Assembly (NCBI GenBank): GCA_013215385.1
Contig: JABSOY010000005.1
Coordinates: 1-64,000 of the forward strand
DNA: 64,000 nt
Source: Colwellia sp.
GTDB lineage: Bacteria; Pseudomonadota; Gammaproteobacteria; Enterobacterales; Alteromonadaceae
Direction of reading: 5' to 3'
Part shown: piece after piece, positions 6,781 to 14,841 of the stretch
How positions within the stretch are numbered: position 1 is the first letter of the stretch
How the letters are laid out: every line of letters starts with the position of its first letter
Notes under the pieces: model-generated
What the model was told of the DNA's origin: nothing
The model's input: only the letters and a program-made list of their open reading frames with translations
Database searches by the model: none
Program-made: the position numbers and the translations under genes

Positions 6781-7845
6781 TTATTGGTCAAACTTATCAT
6801 GAAGTTTATGTGGAAATAGCTGAGTATATACTTGCCAAAGTAAGTTAAGGTTTCGATGTCCGGTGACTTGTGCGACTTCTTCAATGCTATACCCTTTTTC
6901 GAACAATCTAGAGGCTCCCTCACGCCTTAAATCGTGATATCTCAAGTCTTCTATCTTTAATTGTGTTCTGACCCTTTGAAATCCCGCTGATACAGACTTG
7001 GGATTGTATGGAAATATTCTTTCATCTTTCTGTGATTGTTTTTCTACAAGACTAAATGCTCCACCTAAGAGTGGGACAATCATGTGATTACCTTCTTTTT
7101 TTCTCGGGTCTTTTCTGTCTCGTACTAAAACCGTTTTATGTTCAGTGTTTAGGTCTTCCCATCTTATTTTGCAAACCTCGCCAATTCTCATACAGGTAAG
7201 GATTGAAAAATTCAGAATATCAACAAAAGGTATGTGACTAGTACGCTTTTCTTGTCTTTCTTTGAGCGCCACAGTCAGTTTTTCTAATTCGTTTTCTGTA
7301 GGTCTGCGTGTGCGCTTTTGGCTTTTACCCACTAGCTTCATATCAATGAGTACCGGCACGGCATCTTCGAAAATTTTCCAGTTTGAAGTAACATCAAAAA
7401 CACTGAGTGATATTTTCATAACACTACGTAAATAAGCAATATCATGATAAATGGTAGCAACACCTGCACCAGCTGCTCGACGCATTTTACAGTGAGTGAT
7501 TAAGTCAGAGCTTTTTAGTTCGTTTGAGAATGTTGCTGCAATAGGGCAGTCACGTAGCATTTGTATAACATAACGCTTGGTTCTGCCTGTGCCTTTCCAT
7601 AGGTCAGCGTCATTAATGTACATATCTAAAAGTTCAGCCAGAGTAACTATTTTGTCTTGTTTAGAAATGCCGTTTAATTCTGCGGCTTCCTTTTTTATTT
7701 TACCCCATGTTCTAGCGTGTTCTTTTTTGCTGAATGTTTTCGATTCTCTATGTATAATCACGCCATTCTTTTTTACGCGTACAGTGCATTTGTAGTTAGT
7801 ATCTCCATTTGCTCTTGGGCGTTTTTCAATTGTTATTGAAGCCAT
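6781..7845 (-). CDS. Tyrosine recombinase, dusA-associated island integrase
   Basis: A 354-residue phage-type integrase. The N-terminal part (1-60) has the arm-binding fold typical of these enzymes (TYKC-like TVRVKKNGV strand, then a helix). The catalytic domain shows R220 (CMRIGEV), H304 and R307 (YHDLRREG), H330 (TGHRN), W337 and the nucleophile Y340 (WQVYTQL). The ATG at 7845 is preferred; an in-frame ATG at 7875 would add ten residues. It reads away from dusA, whose start is 110 bp off. This arrangement matches the described family of integrases that insert islands at the 5' end of dusA. Confidence 0.9.
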   Translation of the reverse strand: MASITIEKRPRANGDTNYKCTVRVKKNGVIIHRESKTFSKKEHARTWGKIKKEAAELNGISKQDKIVTLAELLDMYINDADLWKGTGRTKRYVIQMLRDCPIAATFSNELKSSDLITHCKMRRAAGAGVATIYHDIAYLRSVMKISLSVFDVTSNWKIFEDAVPVLIDMKLVGKSQKRTRRPTENELEKLTVALKERQEKRTSHIPFVDILNFSILTCMRIGEVCKIRWEDLNTEHKTVLVRDRKDPRKKEGNHMIVPLLGGAFSLVEKQSQKDERIFPYNPKSVSAGFQRVRTQLKIEDLRYHDLRREGASRLFEKGYSIEEVAQVTGHRNLNLLWQVYTQLFPHKLHDKFDQ

Positions 7846-7876
7846 CTTTCTAAGTCCTTGAATCGTCCTACCCATT

Positions 7877-7897
7877 TAGGGGCACTATAGGGGCACT
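7877..7897. promoter_or_regulatory. Two direct repeats between the integrase and dusA
   Basis: TAGGGGCACT occurs at 7877-7886 and again at 7888-7897, starts 11 bp apart, about one helical turn. They lie just upstream of the integrase gene. Such repeats fit arm-type integrase or excisionase sites, or an operator controlling the integrase. Confidence 0.4.
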
Positions 7898-7954
7898 CTA
7901 TATGGAAATTCAACGAAAGTATAGGCGACTCAGAGCAATTCAGGTGATAACTAT

Positions 7955-8971
7955 ATGCATACAAATAAGGCGTTAACGCCAGAATACATGGGGTCTGCGG
8001 GCATTCATAAGCTTAGTGTGGCGCCCATGCTCGACTGGACGGATCGCCATTGCCGCTACTTTTATCGTGTTATGTCAAAACACACTGTCCTATACACTGA
8101 AATGGTGACTACAGGTGCAATATTATTTGGTAAAGGCAATTATTTATCATTCAATGATGAAGAGCATCCATTAGTACTTCAGCTTGGTGGTAGTGATGTT
8201 AAAGCCATGACTGAATGTGCCAAAATGGCTGAACAATACGGATACGATGAAATTAACATTAATGTTGGTTGTCCGTCTGACCGAGTGCAAAATGGCCGTT
8301 TTGGTGCCTGTTTAATGGCCGAACCAGCATTGGTTGCTGATTGTGTAAATGAAATGCAAGCGGCGGCGAATGTTCCTGTAACGGTCAAGTCACGTATCGG
8401 TATTGATGATCACGACAGCTATGAATTCTTGCATAATTTTATTGAAGTTGTCGCTCAAGCCGATTGTAAACATTTTATAATTCATGCGCGTAAAGCATGG
8501 TTAAGTGGTTTAAGCCCTAAGCAGAATCGAGAAGTTCCGCCTTTAGACTATGGACGTGTTTATCAAATTAAAAAAGACTTTTCGCAGCTAGAAATTTCAA
8601 TTAATGGTGGCATTAAAAGCTTCGATGAAGCAAACGAACATTTAGCCCATATTGATGGTGTCATGATAGGTCGTGAAATTTACCAAAACCCTTACATGCT
8701 GGTGGAAGCAGACCAGGCTATTTTTAAGAAGAACACTGACATTCTTTCACGCGAGCAGATTATTGAAGAGATGGCGCGTTATATTGATATGCATATTGCT
8801 AATGGTGGCCGTGCTTGGCACGTAGTTCGCCATATGCTTGGTATGTGTAACGGTTTGGCCGGAGCTCGGCAGTTCCGTCGCTACTTAAGTGAGCAATGTA
8901 GCGGTAATGAAGTGACAAGCCAGGTATTATTTGATGCCTTTGCGAAGGTTACCATTCCTACTGGCTTATAG
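7955..8971 (+). CDS. dusA: tRNA-dihydrouridine(20/20a) synthase DusA
   Basis: An FMN-dependent enzyme that reduces uridine 20/20a in the tRNA D-loop. The 338 residues fit the family. The TIM barrel begins with [14 protein letters not shown] (21-34). The catalytic cysteine is C106 in [12 protein letters not shown]. The substrate/FMN motif KSRIGID follows, and then the phosphate-binding INGGI and [20 protein letters not shown] lies 7 bp before the ATG. The gene is intact even though an island integrase sits directly upstream. Integration at this site typically restores the reading frame with an island-borne 5' end, so the first residues may be island-derived. Confidence 0.95.
   Translation: MHTNKALTPEYMGSAGIHKLSVAPMLDWTDRHCRYFYRVMSKHTVLYTEMVTTGAILFGKGNYLSFNDEEHPLVLQLGGSDVKAMTECAKMAEQYGYDEININVGCPSDRVQNGRFGACLMAEPALVADCVNEMQAAANVPVTVKSRIGIDDHDSYEFLHNFIEVVAQADCKHFIIHARKAWLSGLSPKQNREVPPLDYGRVYQIKKDFSQLEISINGGIKSFDEANEHLAHIDGVMIGREIYQNPYMLVEADQAIFKKNTDILSREQIIEEMARYIDMHIANGGRAWHVVRHMLGMCNGLAGARQFRRYLSEQCSGNEVTSQVLFDAFAKVTIPTGL
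8021..8060 (+). other. Candidate attachment site in the 5' part of dusA
   Basis: This segment encodes [13 protein letters not shown], the most conserved stretch of DusA. Integrases of the dusA-associated family are known to use a core in the 5' end of dusA. I found no second copy in the window, so the matching left att site would lie outside. The exact core is inferred. Confidence 0.3.
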
Positions 8972-8986
8972 TTATTATTTTGTGTA

Positions 8987-9017
8987 CCGATTTCGGGAAT
9001 GAGTATCCCTAAATCGG
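8987..9017 (+). terminator. Stem-loop after dusA
   Basis: CCGATTT (8987-8993) pairs with AAATCGG (9011-9017) and an inner GGGA/TCCC extends the stem. There is no T-run directly after it, so it may be an mRNA-end structure, not a complete rho-independent terminator. Confidence 0.35.
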
Positions 9018-9035
9018 GACATTGAAAAAAACCTT

Positions 9036-9090
9036 ACTAATTAGTATTTCACTATTAGTTAGCCATAAGTATTACTAATTAGTTTTTTTA
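9036..9090 (+). terminator. AT-rich inverted repeat with T-tract
   Basis: ACTAATTAGTA (9036-9046) is the inverse of TACTAATTAGT (9073-9083), followed at once by seven T. This could end dusA transcription. The stem is weak because it is AT-rich. Confidence 0.4.
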
Positions 9091-9149
9091 ACTAATTCCC
9101 TCCTGTTTTTAGAAAAACATCATTTTACGATGAAATCTCCAAAAAAATC

Positions 9150-9168
9150 AATAATGATAATAATCAGT
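9150..9168. promoter_or_regulatory. Fur-box-like site
   Basis: aataatgataataatcagt matches the 19-bp Fur consensus at 14 positions, including an unbroken ATAATGATAAT. It lies about 85-100 bp before the ATG of the secreted protein at 9251, a suitable place for iron-dependent repression. No in-vitro support is implied. Confidence 0.35.
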
Positions 9169-9250
9169 AGCTTAACTTTTATTTTGATCTCTGGCACAAC
9201 CTTTGTAATAGATATTGCAACTTAACTATTATAAAACTTTGGAGAAAACC

Positions 9251-9529
9251 ATGAAAACTTTACTTATTGCTACTTTAACAACCGCTTTACTATCTTTTAA
9301 TAGCTTCGCTGAGACCACTACCGATATTCAAAACAGTGCAAACACTATGGTCAAAAACAGCATCCAACAAATGAATAAGCAATTTACAACTCGCTTAACA
9401 AATGAGATCAAAAACGCATTAAGTCATACCCGATGGAATGCTCACAATACCCCACCTGTACTTATCGTGAAGGCTAATAATAAAAAGTTTATTGAGACTA
9501 AGCATACTGCCAAAGCAGCAGACGAATAA
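9251..9529 (+). CDS. Small secreted hypothetical protein, 92 residues
   Basis: The ATG at 9251 follows GGAGAAAACC, a strong ribosome site, and is preferred to an upstream in-frame ATG at 9215. Residues 1-19 form a signal peptide (cleavage likely after SFAE or SFA). The mature part is helical, rich in N, T and K, with a heptad-like stretch (IQNSANTMVKNSIQQMNKQF) and an amphipathic helix after it. There is no cysteine. I do not recognise the family. A 45-residue membrane protein gene begins 10 bp downstream, probably in the same mRNA. A Fur-like site upstream hints at iron-linked expression. Confidence 0.7.
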   Translation: MKTLLIATLTTALLSFNSFAETTTDIQNSANTMVKNSIQQMNKQFTTRLTNEIKNALSHTRWNAHNTPPVLIVKANNKKFIETKHTAKAADE

Positions 9530-9538
9530 AAGGAATTG

Positions 9539-9676
9539 ATGATGCCAAGTTTAGATCTTATTTTTACTTTATTGATGTTGCCTGCTGTATGTTTATTGGC
9601 GGCATCAATGGTGGTAAGTATGTTAGAAAATAAACGTGAAAGTTTATTGATGACAGAGCAAAAGACAAACCACTAA
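9539..9676 (+). CDS. Small single-span membrane protein, 45 residues
   Basis: A short gene starting ATGATG at 9539/9542, 10 bp after the stop of the secreted protein gene and preceded by AAAGGA. The product has one hydrophobic helix (LIFTLLMLPAVCLLAASMVV, residues about 8-27). A short charged tail follows (ENKRESLLMTEQKTNH). The close spacing suggests co-translation with the gene at 9251. The family is not recognised. It is too short to assign a role; a membrane partner of the upstream secreted protein is only a guess. Confidence 0.55.
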   Translation: MMPSLDLIFTLLMLPAVCLLAASMVVSMLENKRESLLMTEQKTNH

Positions 9677-9777
9677 CGAGAGAGTAAACAGAAACTATTT
9701 TCTTGTTAGTTTTTTATATTTCTACCTGTACAAGGCTCTTTAAATTGGTTACTTTTTAGCATCGCAGCTAAAAACAA

Positions 9778-10665
9778 ATGACAACCAATATGCCTACTGA
9801 TTATCAAACCATTATCTCATGCCATCAGTTGCATGACTTATTAAAAATACAGTCAAATTCAGCACAATATTCCAAGCTAATTCTCTTAGATGCAAGCATT
9901 CCGCCGGTAGGTAAAATGAAAACGCCTACAAAACAATGGCCAGACTTTACTATTCCATCATCACAAAGATTTGATCTCAATAAAAACTTCTCCGATTTAT
10001 CAAGTCCATTACCGCATACCATGCCGAATGTTGAACAGTTTCAGCAGCAAGCCCGACTTTTAGGCATAAATAACGACTCCCAAATTGTCGTCTTTGATGA
10101 TCTCGGATTATTTTCTTCAGCCAGAGCTTGGTATATGTTTAAGTCGATGGGGCATAAAAATATTGCCGTGCTTGATGGCGGTTTACCCGCTTGGCTTGAG
10201 CAAAACCTGCCAGCTTCATCAGCGGAATTAAATTTAAGTAAAAAGGAAGGAGACTTTAATGGCGAGTTTGCTGCTGCATATTTTTGCACTCATCAGGAAG
10301 TACATAAGCATATTTTTCTAACAGAGCAGGTTATTATTGATGCAAGAGCCGCCTCACGTTTTGAAGGACGTACAGCTGAGCCCAGAGCAGGGGTGCGTAG
10401 TGGCCATATGCCTAATGCTATGAATTTAGCTTTTAGTGACTTACTTGAGAATGGCAAGCTATTGGCCACTGCTAAGTTAAGAGAAAAAATTCAACAGGTG
10501 AATAATGAAGATAAACCTATGATCATGAGCTGTGGTTCAGGTGTTACCGCGTGTGTGCTTGCACTTGTGGCAGAACTCTGTGGTTACGACCATGTAAGAG
10601 TTTACGATGGCTCGTGGAGTGAGTGGGGGGCTAATCATTCACTCCCTATAGTTACAGCTAAATAA
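9778..10665 (+). CDS. sseA: 3-mercaptopyruvate sulfurtransferase (tandem rhodanese)
   Basis: A 295-residue protein with two rhodanese domains: the inactive N-terminal one (about 12-145, ending AVLDGGLPAWLEQN) and the active C-terminal one (about 165-290). The active loop SCGSGVTACV carries the persulfide-forming C252. The CGSGVT sequence is the mercaptopyruvate type; thiosulfate rhodaneses have CRKGVT. The conserved RFEGRTAEPR and RSGHMPNAMN motifs precede it. It moves sulfur from mercaptopyruvate to thiols or cyanide in the cytoplasm. The start at ATG 9778 has no clear ribosome site; the ATG at 9790 is an alternative. Confidence 0.9.
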   Translation: MTTNMPTDYQTIISCHQLHDLLKIQSNSAQYSKLILLDASIPPVGKMKTPTKQWPDFTIPSSQRFDLNKNFSDLSSPLPHTMPNVEQFQQQARLLGINNDSQIVVFDDLGLFSSARAWYMFKSMGHKNIAVLDGGLPAWLEQNLPASSAELNLSKKEGDFNGEFAAAYFCTHQEVHKHIFLTEQVIIDARAASRFEGRTAEPRAGVRSGHMPNAMNLAFSDLLENGKLLATAKLREKIQQVNNEDKPMIMSCGSGVTACVLALVAELCGYDHVRVYDGSWSEWGANHSLPIVTAK

Positions 10666-11022
10666 TCAGCGGTGGTCTAAATAGTATCGGTGACCCGTCT
10701 TGGTATGGGTCAATTCCTCTCTGCTTTATTGATAATTCTTCAGTACTTTTCATTTCAAAATATCTCATCGTCAAATTAACTAAAGTAATAGTAGATTTAA
10801 CCATATTTTAGTGCGACATATTATGTCCTCTTGTGCGTCGAATTTATACTCCTTTAATAAAGCCTTTAAAAACAGCTACTTAAAATTGTTTTGTAAGTTG
10901 GCATATCACTTGTAATAGAGACTGTAGTGTTAGCTAAAGTTATTGCCTAGGTAATTAATTATTTTGCTAATAACCGAATTAACTAAAACTTAGATGAGCG
11001 CATTTGCGCAGGAGAATGGATT
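10666..11022 (+). promoter_or_regulatory. Intergenic region with sigma-54-like promoter for the psp operon
   Basis: TTGG at 10898-10901, then ten bases and GT at 10912-10913, match the -24/-12 spacing of sigma-54 promoters (TTGGCAC-N5-TTGC) except that the -12 GC is GT. psp operons are known to be driven by sigma-54 with PspF. The promoter lies 110 bp upstream of pspA, leaving a long leader. The rest of this 357-bp stretch shows no gene, and pspF is not in the window. Confidence 0.5.
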
Positions 11023-11685
11023 ATGGGTATGTTTTCACGTTTTACAGACATTATTAACGCTAACCTAAACAGTATGTTAGATAAAGCAGAAAATCCTGAA
11101 AAGATGGTTAAATTGATTATTCAGGAAATGGAAGAAACTTTGGTTGAAATACGTTCTACGGCAGCAAAAAATATTGCAGAAAAGAAAACTCTGGTTCGTC
11201 AAATCGCGTCATTAGAAAGTAGCATTAATGCTTGGCAAGAAAAAGCGGCATTAGCGATTAGCAAAAATCGAGATGATTTAGCAAAGTCAGCATTGGCTGA
11301 AAAACAAAAGTGCCAAACACAAGCAAGTGAATTAAAGCATGAACTGGCACAATTAGATGAGTTCTTGAATGCCGTGCAAGAAGACAGTCAACGTTTGCAA
11401 GAAAAATTGCAAGAAGCAAAACGCAAACAAGAAACTTTCACATTACGCCAAGAGTCAGCAGAAGTCCGCTTAAAAGTACGTGAAAGAGCCATTGTTTATA
11501 ACATTGATGAAGCGATTAGCAAATTCGAACGTTATCAGCAAAAAATTGAACGAGTAGAAGCAGAAATAGAGGCTTATGACTTTACCGGAAATAAAGATCT
11601 AAATAGCCAATTTAGAGATTTAGAAAAAGATGAAAATATTGAACAAGAGCTAGCTGAATTAAAAAAACAAGTTGCTAATGCTTAA
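11023..11685 (+). CDS. pspA: Phage shock protein A
   Basis: The 220-residue ESCRT-III-like protein PspA/IM30 starts MGMFSRFTDIINANLNSML, the amphipathic N-terminal helix that binds stressed inner membrane. Long coiled-coil helices follow (about 25-185). The length is normal for PspA. In known systems PspA holds the activator PspF inactive, and on envelope stress forms a scaffold on the membrane. GGAG stands 8 bp before the ATG. It is followed by a small membrane ORF, a minimal PspC and a further membrane protein, probably one operon. Confidence 0.95.
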   Translation: MGMFSRFTDIINANLNSMLDKAENPEKMVKLIIQEMEETLVEIRSTAAKNIAEKKTLVRQIASLESSINAWQEKAALAISKNRDDLAKSALAEKQKCQTQASELKHELAQLDEFLNAVQEDSQRLQEKLQEAKRKQETFTLRQESAEVRLKVRERAIVYNIDEAISKFERYQQKIERVEAEIEAYDFTGNKDLNSQFRDLEKDENIEQELAELKKQVANA

Positions 11686-11716
11686 GTAAATAGCCAGTAA
11701 TACCTAGGAGCAATAC

Positions 11717-11836
11717 ATGATACAGGAAAGTAGCTATTTATTATTTGTCATGTGTTTAGCTCCGGTATTCATATTTTTTATTGGTGCAGGTATGTTATCT
11801 GCTTTTAACAAAAACAGAAAGTTGAGGAATAAATGA
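11717..11836 (+). CDS. Tiny membrane protein in the PspB position, 39 residues
   Basis: The ATG at 11717 follows TAGGAG. The stop TGA (11834-11836) overlaps the pspC start as ATGA. The product has one transmembrane helix (LLFVMCLAPVFIFFIGAGML, residues about 8-27) and a short basic tail (NKNRKLRNK). In the usual gene order pspB sits here, but PspB is about 70-75 residues and ends in a coiled coil, which is absent. It is either a severely shortened PspB or an unrelated small protein occupying the same place. The overlap with pspC argues for translation. Confidence 0.6.
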   Translation: MIQESSYLLFVMCLAPVFIFFIGAGMLSAFNKNRKLRNK

Positions 11837-12051
11837 TGAGTTATCAACGTGAGTATTCAGTGAAAAAAACTTTAAGAAAAGATGGCATTCATAAAAAATT
11901 GTCCGGTGTTTGTGGCGGTATCGCGGCATATTATCAATTACCAAGAGTTGCCGTGCGTATTGCCGCGATTGGTGCATTGATTATTTTCCCCGTAGCAACA
12001 GGAGTCGCCTATATTGTTGCTGCCGTATTATTACCGACAAAAGGCAATTAA
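11833..12051 (+). CDS. pspC: PspC-domain protein (minimal)
   Basis: A 72-residue protein made almost only of the PspC domain. A basic N-terminal segment (KKTLRKDGIHKKLSGVCGGIAAYYQLP, given here by its parts KLSGVCGGIAAYY at about 24-36) is followed by one membrane helix (ALIIFPVATGVAYIVAAVLL). Enterobacterial PspC is about 120 residues with a periplasmic coiled coil; that part is missing here. PspC acts as an inner-membrane sensor that recruits PspA. The start codon overlaps the stop of the preceding tiny gene, implying translational coupling. Confidence 0.85.
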   Translation: MMSYQREYSVKKTLRKDGIHKKLSGVCGGIAAYYQLPRVAVRIAAIGALIIFPVATGVAYIVAAVLLPTKGN

Positions 12052-12130
12052 AAAAGCAGCAGGTCTAAACTGAACGGTAAAGAAAAATATAGAAATCTTA
12101 ATAAAAAGATAAATAGAACAAGGAGCTAGT

Positions 12131-12466
12131 ATGTCATTTTTCAAATCCTTAATGTTAGCGATTTTCGCGACATTGTTTTTAACCTATGTACTAGGCATTA
12201 GTTTTATGGAAATGTTTAATGTTGACCTATACGTAGGTGAAGAGTTAATTGAGCCAATTAAAGCTATTGGAGTCTCAGCATTAATTATGGTGCTTTTGGT
12301 AACAATCGCATTGGCAATAGTCTTGAGCGTATTTGGTTCATTAATCTTTATATTTATGATGGTATTTGGCGCTATTGCTATGGTGATGATAGGTGTGTTC
12401 TGGCCTGTTATTTTTATCGCTTTTATTATTTGGTTAATTACCCGCGACAAAAAGCAAGTTGCATAA
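12131..12466 (+). CDS. Hydrophobic membrane protein downstream of psp genes
   Basis: This 111-residue protein has an N-terminal hydrophobic helix (about 5-25). A short, probably periplasmic loop follows (NVDLYVGEELIEPIKA). Two or three closely packed helices come next (about 45-105), and the tail is charged (TRDKKQVA). AAGGAG precedes the ATG. It follows pspC by 79 bp and may be in the same transcript. I do not recognise the family; the position suggests a membrane-stress role similar to the accessory PspD/PspG proteins, without sequence proof. Confidence 0.7.
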   Translation: MSFFKSLMLAIFATLFLTYVLGISFMEMFNVDLYVGEELIEPIKAIGVSALIMVLLVTIALAIVLSVFGSLIFIFMMVFGAIAMVMIGVFWPVIFIAFIIWLITRDKKQVA

Positions 12467-12475
12467 ATGGCTGTC

Positions 12476-12507
12476 AGCGTCAGCGATAAATACATGACGC
12501 TTTATAT
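12476..12507. terminator. Stem-loop between convergent genes
   Basis: AGCGTCA (12476-12482) pairs with TGACGCT (12495-12501), followed by an AT-rich run. It lies between the end of the psp-linked gene and the end of the crotonase gene, where a terminator is expected. The T-tract is imperfect. Confidence 0.35.
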
Positions 12508-12537
12508 ATTAATATTTAATGATGTATAAACCTATAT

Positions 12538-13272
12538 TTAGAAGAACTTAGCGAGAATATTTTTGCATTCATCAGTTTGTACTAAACGCTTAAACTCATG
12601 TGCTTCATTGGCAATAACTTGTGGCATAACCGCTTGAGTGCTTTGCTTCATCAGTTTTCTGCTTGTCATTACTGAATCATGAGGTAATTTTGCAATAGTA
12701 TCAGCAATATCAGCAGCGATAGCGAGTAGCTCTTCAGGTAAACACACTTGATTAATAAGCCCATATTCTAATGCTTGTTCAGCAGTGAATAATTTGCCTA
12801 GCACGAGCAATTCAAATGCTTTGGCATGTCCTATACGTAAAGGAAGTAATAAACTTGAGCCTGCTTCAGGAGATATACCTAATTGTGTGAAAGGAAGTTT
12901 AAATTTACTGTTAGTTGCGGCAACGACCATATCGCAATGTAATAACATCGTGGTGCCAATACCTACAGCTGGTCCTGCTACAGCAGCAACAATAGGTTTT
13001 TCGAAGCTAGTAAGTACTTGCACAAAATCAAAGGCTGCTAAATCATCGCTTTGTGTCGACTGTAAAAAGTCAGCTAAATCGTTGCCGGCACAAAAACAAT
13101 TTTCATCACCTTGAATAAGTACACAATGAATATTTGAATTTTCACTCGCGTCTTTAAAAGCGCTACATAAATCGAGGTACATGCTTTTGTTTAAAGCATT
13201 TTTTTTGTTTATTCGGTTAAGGGTTATGGTTAAAACATGATTGTTTTCTTGGGTAATAATTAAGTTATCCAT
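12538..13272 (-). CDS. Enoyl-CoA hydratase/isomerase family protein
   Basis: A 244-residue crotonase-fold protein acting on acyl-CoA thioesters. The first oxyanion-hole strand is CFCAGNDLADF (about 58-68) and the second is GPAVGIGTTML (about 100-110). The acidic residue usual in hydratases after the GIG motif (CELA-type) is replaced by TTML, while the second acidic residue is present in SPEAGSS. One acid instead of two is more typical of enoyl-CoA delta isomerases than hydratases. It is a single gene between the psp and copper-chaperone genes on opposite strands. Confidence 0.88.
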   Translation of the reverse strand: MDNLIITQENNHVLTITLNRINKKNALNKSMYLDLCSAFKDASENSNIHCVLIQGDENCFCAGNDLADFLQSTQSDDLAAFDFVQVLTSFEKPIVAAVAGPAVGIGTTMLLHCDMVVAATNSKFKLPFTQLGISPEAGSSLLLPLRIGHAKAFELLVLGKLFTAEQALEYGLINQVCLPEELLAIAADIADTIAKLPHDSVMTSRKLMKQSTQAVMPQVIANEAHEFKRLVQTDECKNILAKFF

Positions 13273-13342
13273 TTTGCTCCAGCTTAGTTACAATGTTTAA
13301 GTATTCACAATAATCTGTCTTAAAAAGGAAGTATAGCGAGAT

Positions 13343-13825
13343 ATGAATAAAATATGTTTAATGACTATCGCGATGTTTTTTACCCTACTTAATATTAGTA
13401 ACTCGGTCTTTGCCCATGAAAATCGCAATATAGTAATCGATGCAGCGCATATAAGAGCCTCAATACCCGGAACTAATGTGACCTCAGCATATATGTCTAT
13501 CGAAAATAAAAGCGTTAAAACCATTGTTTTAACAGGGGCAAGTAGCGCAGTAAGTGATAGAATTGAAATCCATCAACATGTTATGAATAACGGCATGATG
13601 AGCATGAGACAAGTAAAACAGCTTATCATTAAAGAACAAGAGCAAGTGATATTGCAGCCAATGGGTTATCACTTAATGATATTTAATGTAAAAAAACCTT
13701 TGCTGCCAGAAGATAATATTACGTTCACTTTACACTTTGCACATCAAAATGATGTTGTAGTGTCTATTCCAGTGCAAAGTATTAAACAAGAAAAACAAGC
13801 TAAAAAACAGCATCACCACCATTAG
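13343..13825 (+). CDS. Periplasmic copper chaperone PCu(A)C
   Basis: A 160-residue exported protein with signal peptide 1-24 (cleavage near VFAHEN). The PCuAC copper site is exact: H77-x10-M88-x21-H110-x-M112. The protein ends in a histidine run (157-160) that may bind extra metal. Members of this family hand Cu(I) to cytochrome c oxidase or scavenge copper in the periplasm. It is followed 9 bp later by the DUF2333 gene, suggesting an operon with it and the beta-barrel protein. The usual SCO partner is not adjacent. Confidence 0.92.
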   Translation: MNKICLMTIAMFFTLLNISNSVFAHENRNIVIDAAHIRASIPGTNVTSAYMSIENKSVKTIVLTGASSAVSDRIEIHQHVMNNGMMSMRQVKQLIIKEQEQVILQPMGYHLMIFNVKKPLLPEDNITFTLHFAHQNDVVVSIPVQSIKQEKQAKKQHHHH

Positions 13826-13834
13826 GGGCTCGGT

Positions 13835-14827
13835 ATGACGACTAATTTTTCAAGCAAAAGCATTATTACTATTTTCAGTGTCATTATTCTTTCTTTATAT
13901 TTTCTCGGTGTTTATTGGAGTTTTGAACCAGCAGAATTTAACCTTCGTGCAGAAGTTACCAAAGATGCTGCTGCAGAAGGGGTATCACCTGTTGTTGGTT
14001 ACACCACAACTACAGCATTAATTCGGGTAACAGAAACCTTATTAAATAAATCAGGTGGCTATCTTTCAAATGACGCATTATCACCGTCAGTGTTACTCGA
14101 TAATATTCCTGCATGGGAATTAGGCGCACTGGAAATGATACGAGATATGGTCATCGTGATGCGACAAGAATTTAGTCGTTCGCAATCACAGTCATTAGAA
14201 AATAAGCATTTAAAAATAGCTCAACCCAAGTTCAATATAGACCATACAAGCTGGGTAATGCCGAGTGCCGAAGGCGAATATTCTAAAGCAGTTGACGAGC
14301 TGTACGCTTATCGTAAAGCATTGGCGGATGTAAACACTCAATCAGCACAGTTTTATGCGCGCTCAGATAATTTACGTGCCTGGATACAAAAAGTAACAAA
14401 ACGCTTAGGTAGTTATTCGCAACGCTTAAGTGCAAGTGTTGGTCGTGAACAATTAAATACTGATTTAGCCGGTGATAGCGTAGCGCAACAATCAACTTTC
14501 TCACAATCGAGTATGGTTCTAAAAACAAGCTGGTGGAAAATTGATGATGAATTTTATGAATCTCGTGGAGCATGTTGGGCTTTATTACATTTTTTACGCG
14601 CGATAGAAATTGATTTTAATGATGTGTTAGAGAAGAAAAATGCTAAAGTAAGTGTACAACAAATCATTCGAGAATTAGAAGCAAGCCAAGAGTCTTTATG
14701 GAGCCCGATGATCCTTAATGGTGACGGTTTTGGTTTGTTAGCAAATCATTCTTTAGTAATGGCAAATTATATTTCACGTGCAAATGCCGCACTGATCGAT
14801 TTAAATGACTTATTAAGTCAAGGATAA
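13835..14827 (+). CDS. DUF2333 family membrane-anchored protein
   Basis: A 330-residue protein with one N-terminal membrane helix (about 9-29) and a large periplasmic part. It matches the DUF2333 family in length and in its conserved opening after the helix (YWSFEPAEFNLR) and the WWKIDDEFYESRGACWALLHF-type segment (about 230-250, shown here in part). Function is unknown in the family. The gene lies between the copper chaperone (9-bp gap) and an outer-membrane beta-barrel gene (14-bp gap), so all three are probably transcribed together and act in the envelope. Confidence 0.85.
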   Translation: MTTNFSSKSIITIFSVIILSLYFLGVYWSFEPAEFNLRAEVTKDAAAEGVSPVVGYTTTTALIRVTETLLNKSGGYLSNDALSPSVLLDNIPAWELGALEMIRDMVIVMRQEFSRSQSQSLENKHLKIAQPKFNIDHTSWVMPSAEGEYSKAVDELYAYRKALADVNTQSAQFYARSDNLRAWIQKVTKRLGSYSQRLSASVGREQLNTDLAGDSVAQQSTFSQSSMVLKTSWWKIDDEFYESRGACWALLHFLRAIEIDFNDVLEKKNAKVSVQQIIRELEASQESLWSPMILNGDGFGLLANHSLVMANYISRANAALIDLNDLLSQG

Positions 14828-14841
14828 TAAAGGATTAAAAC

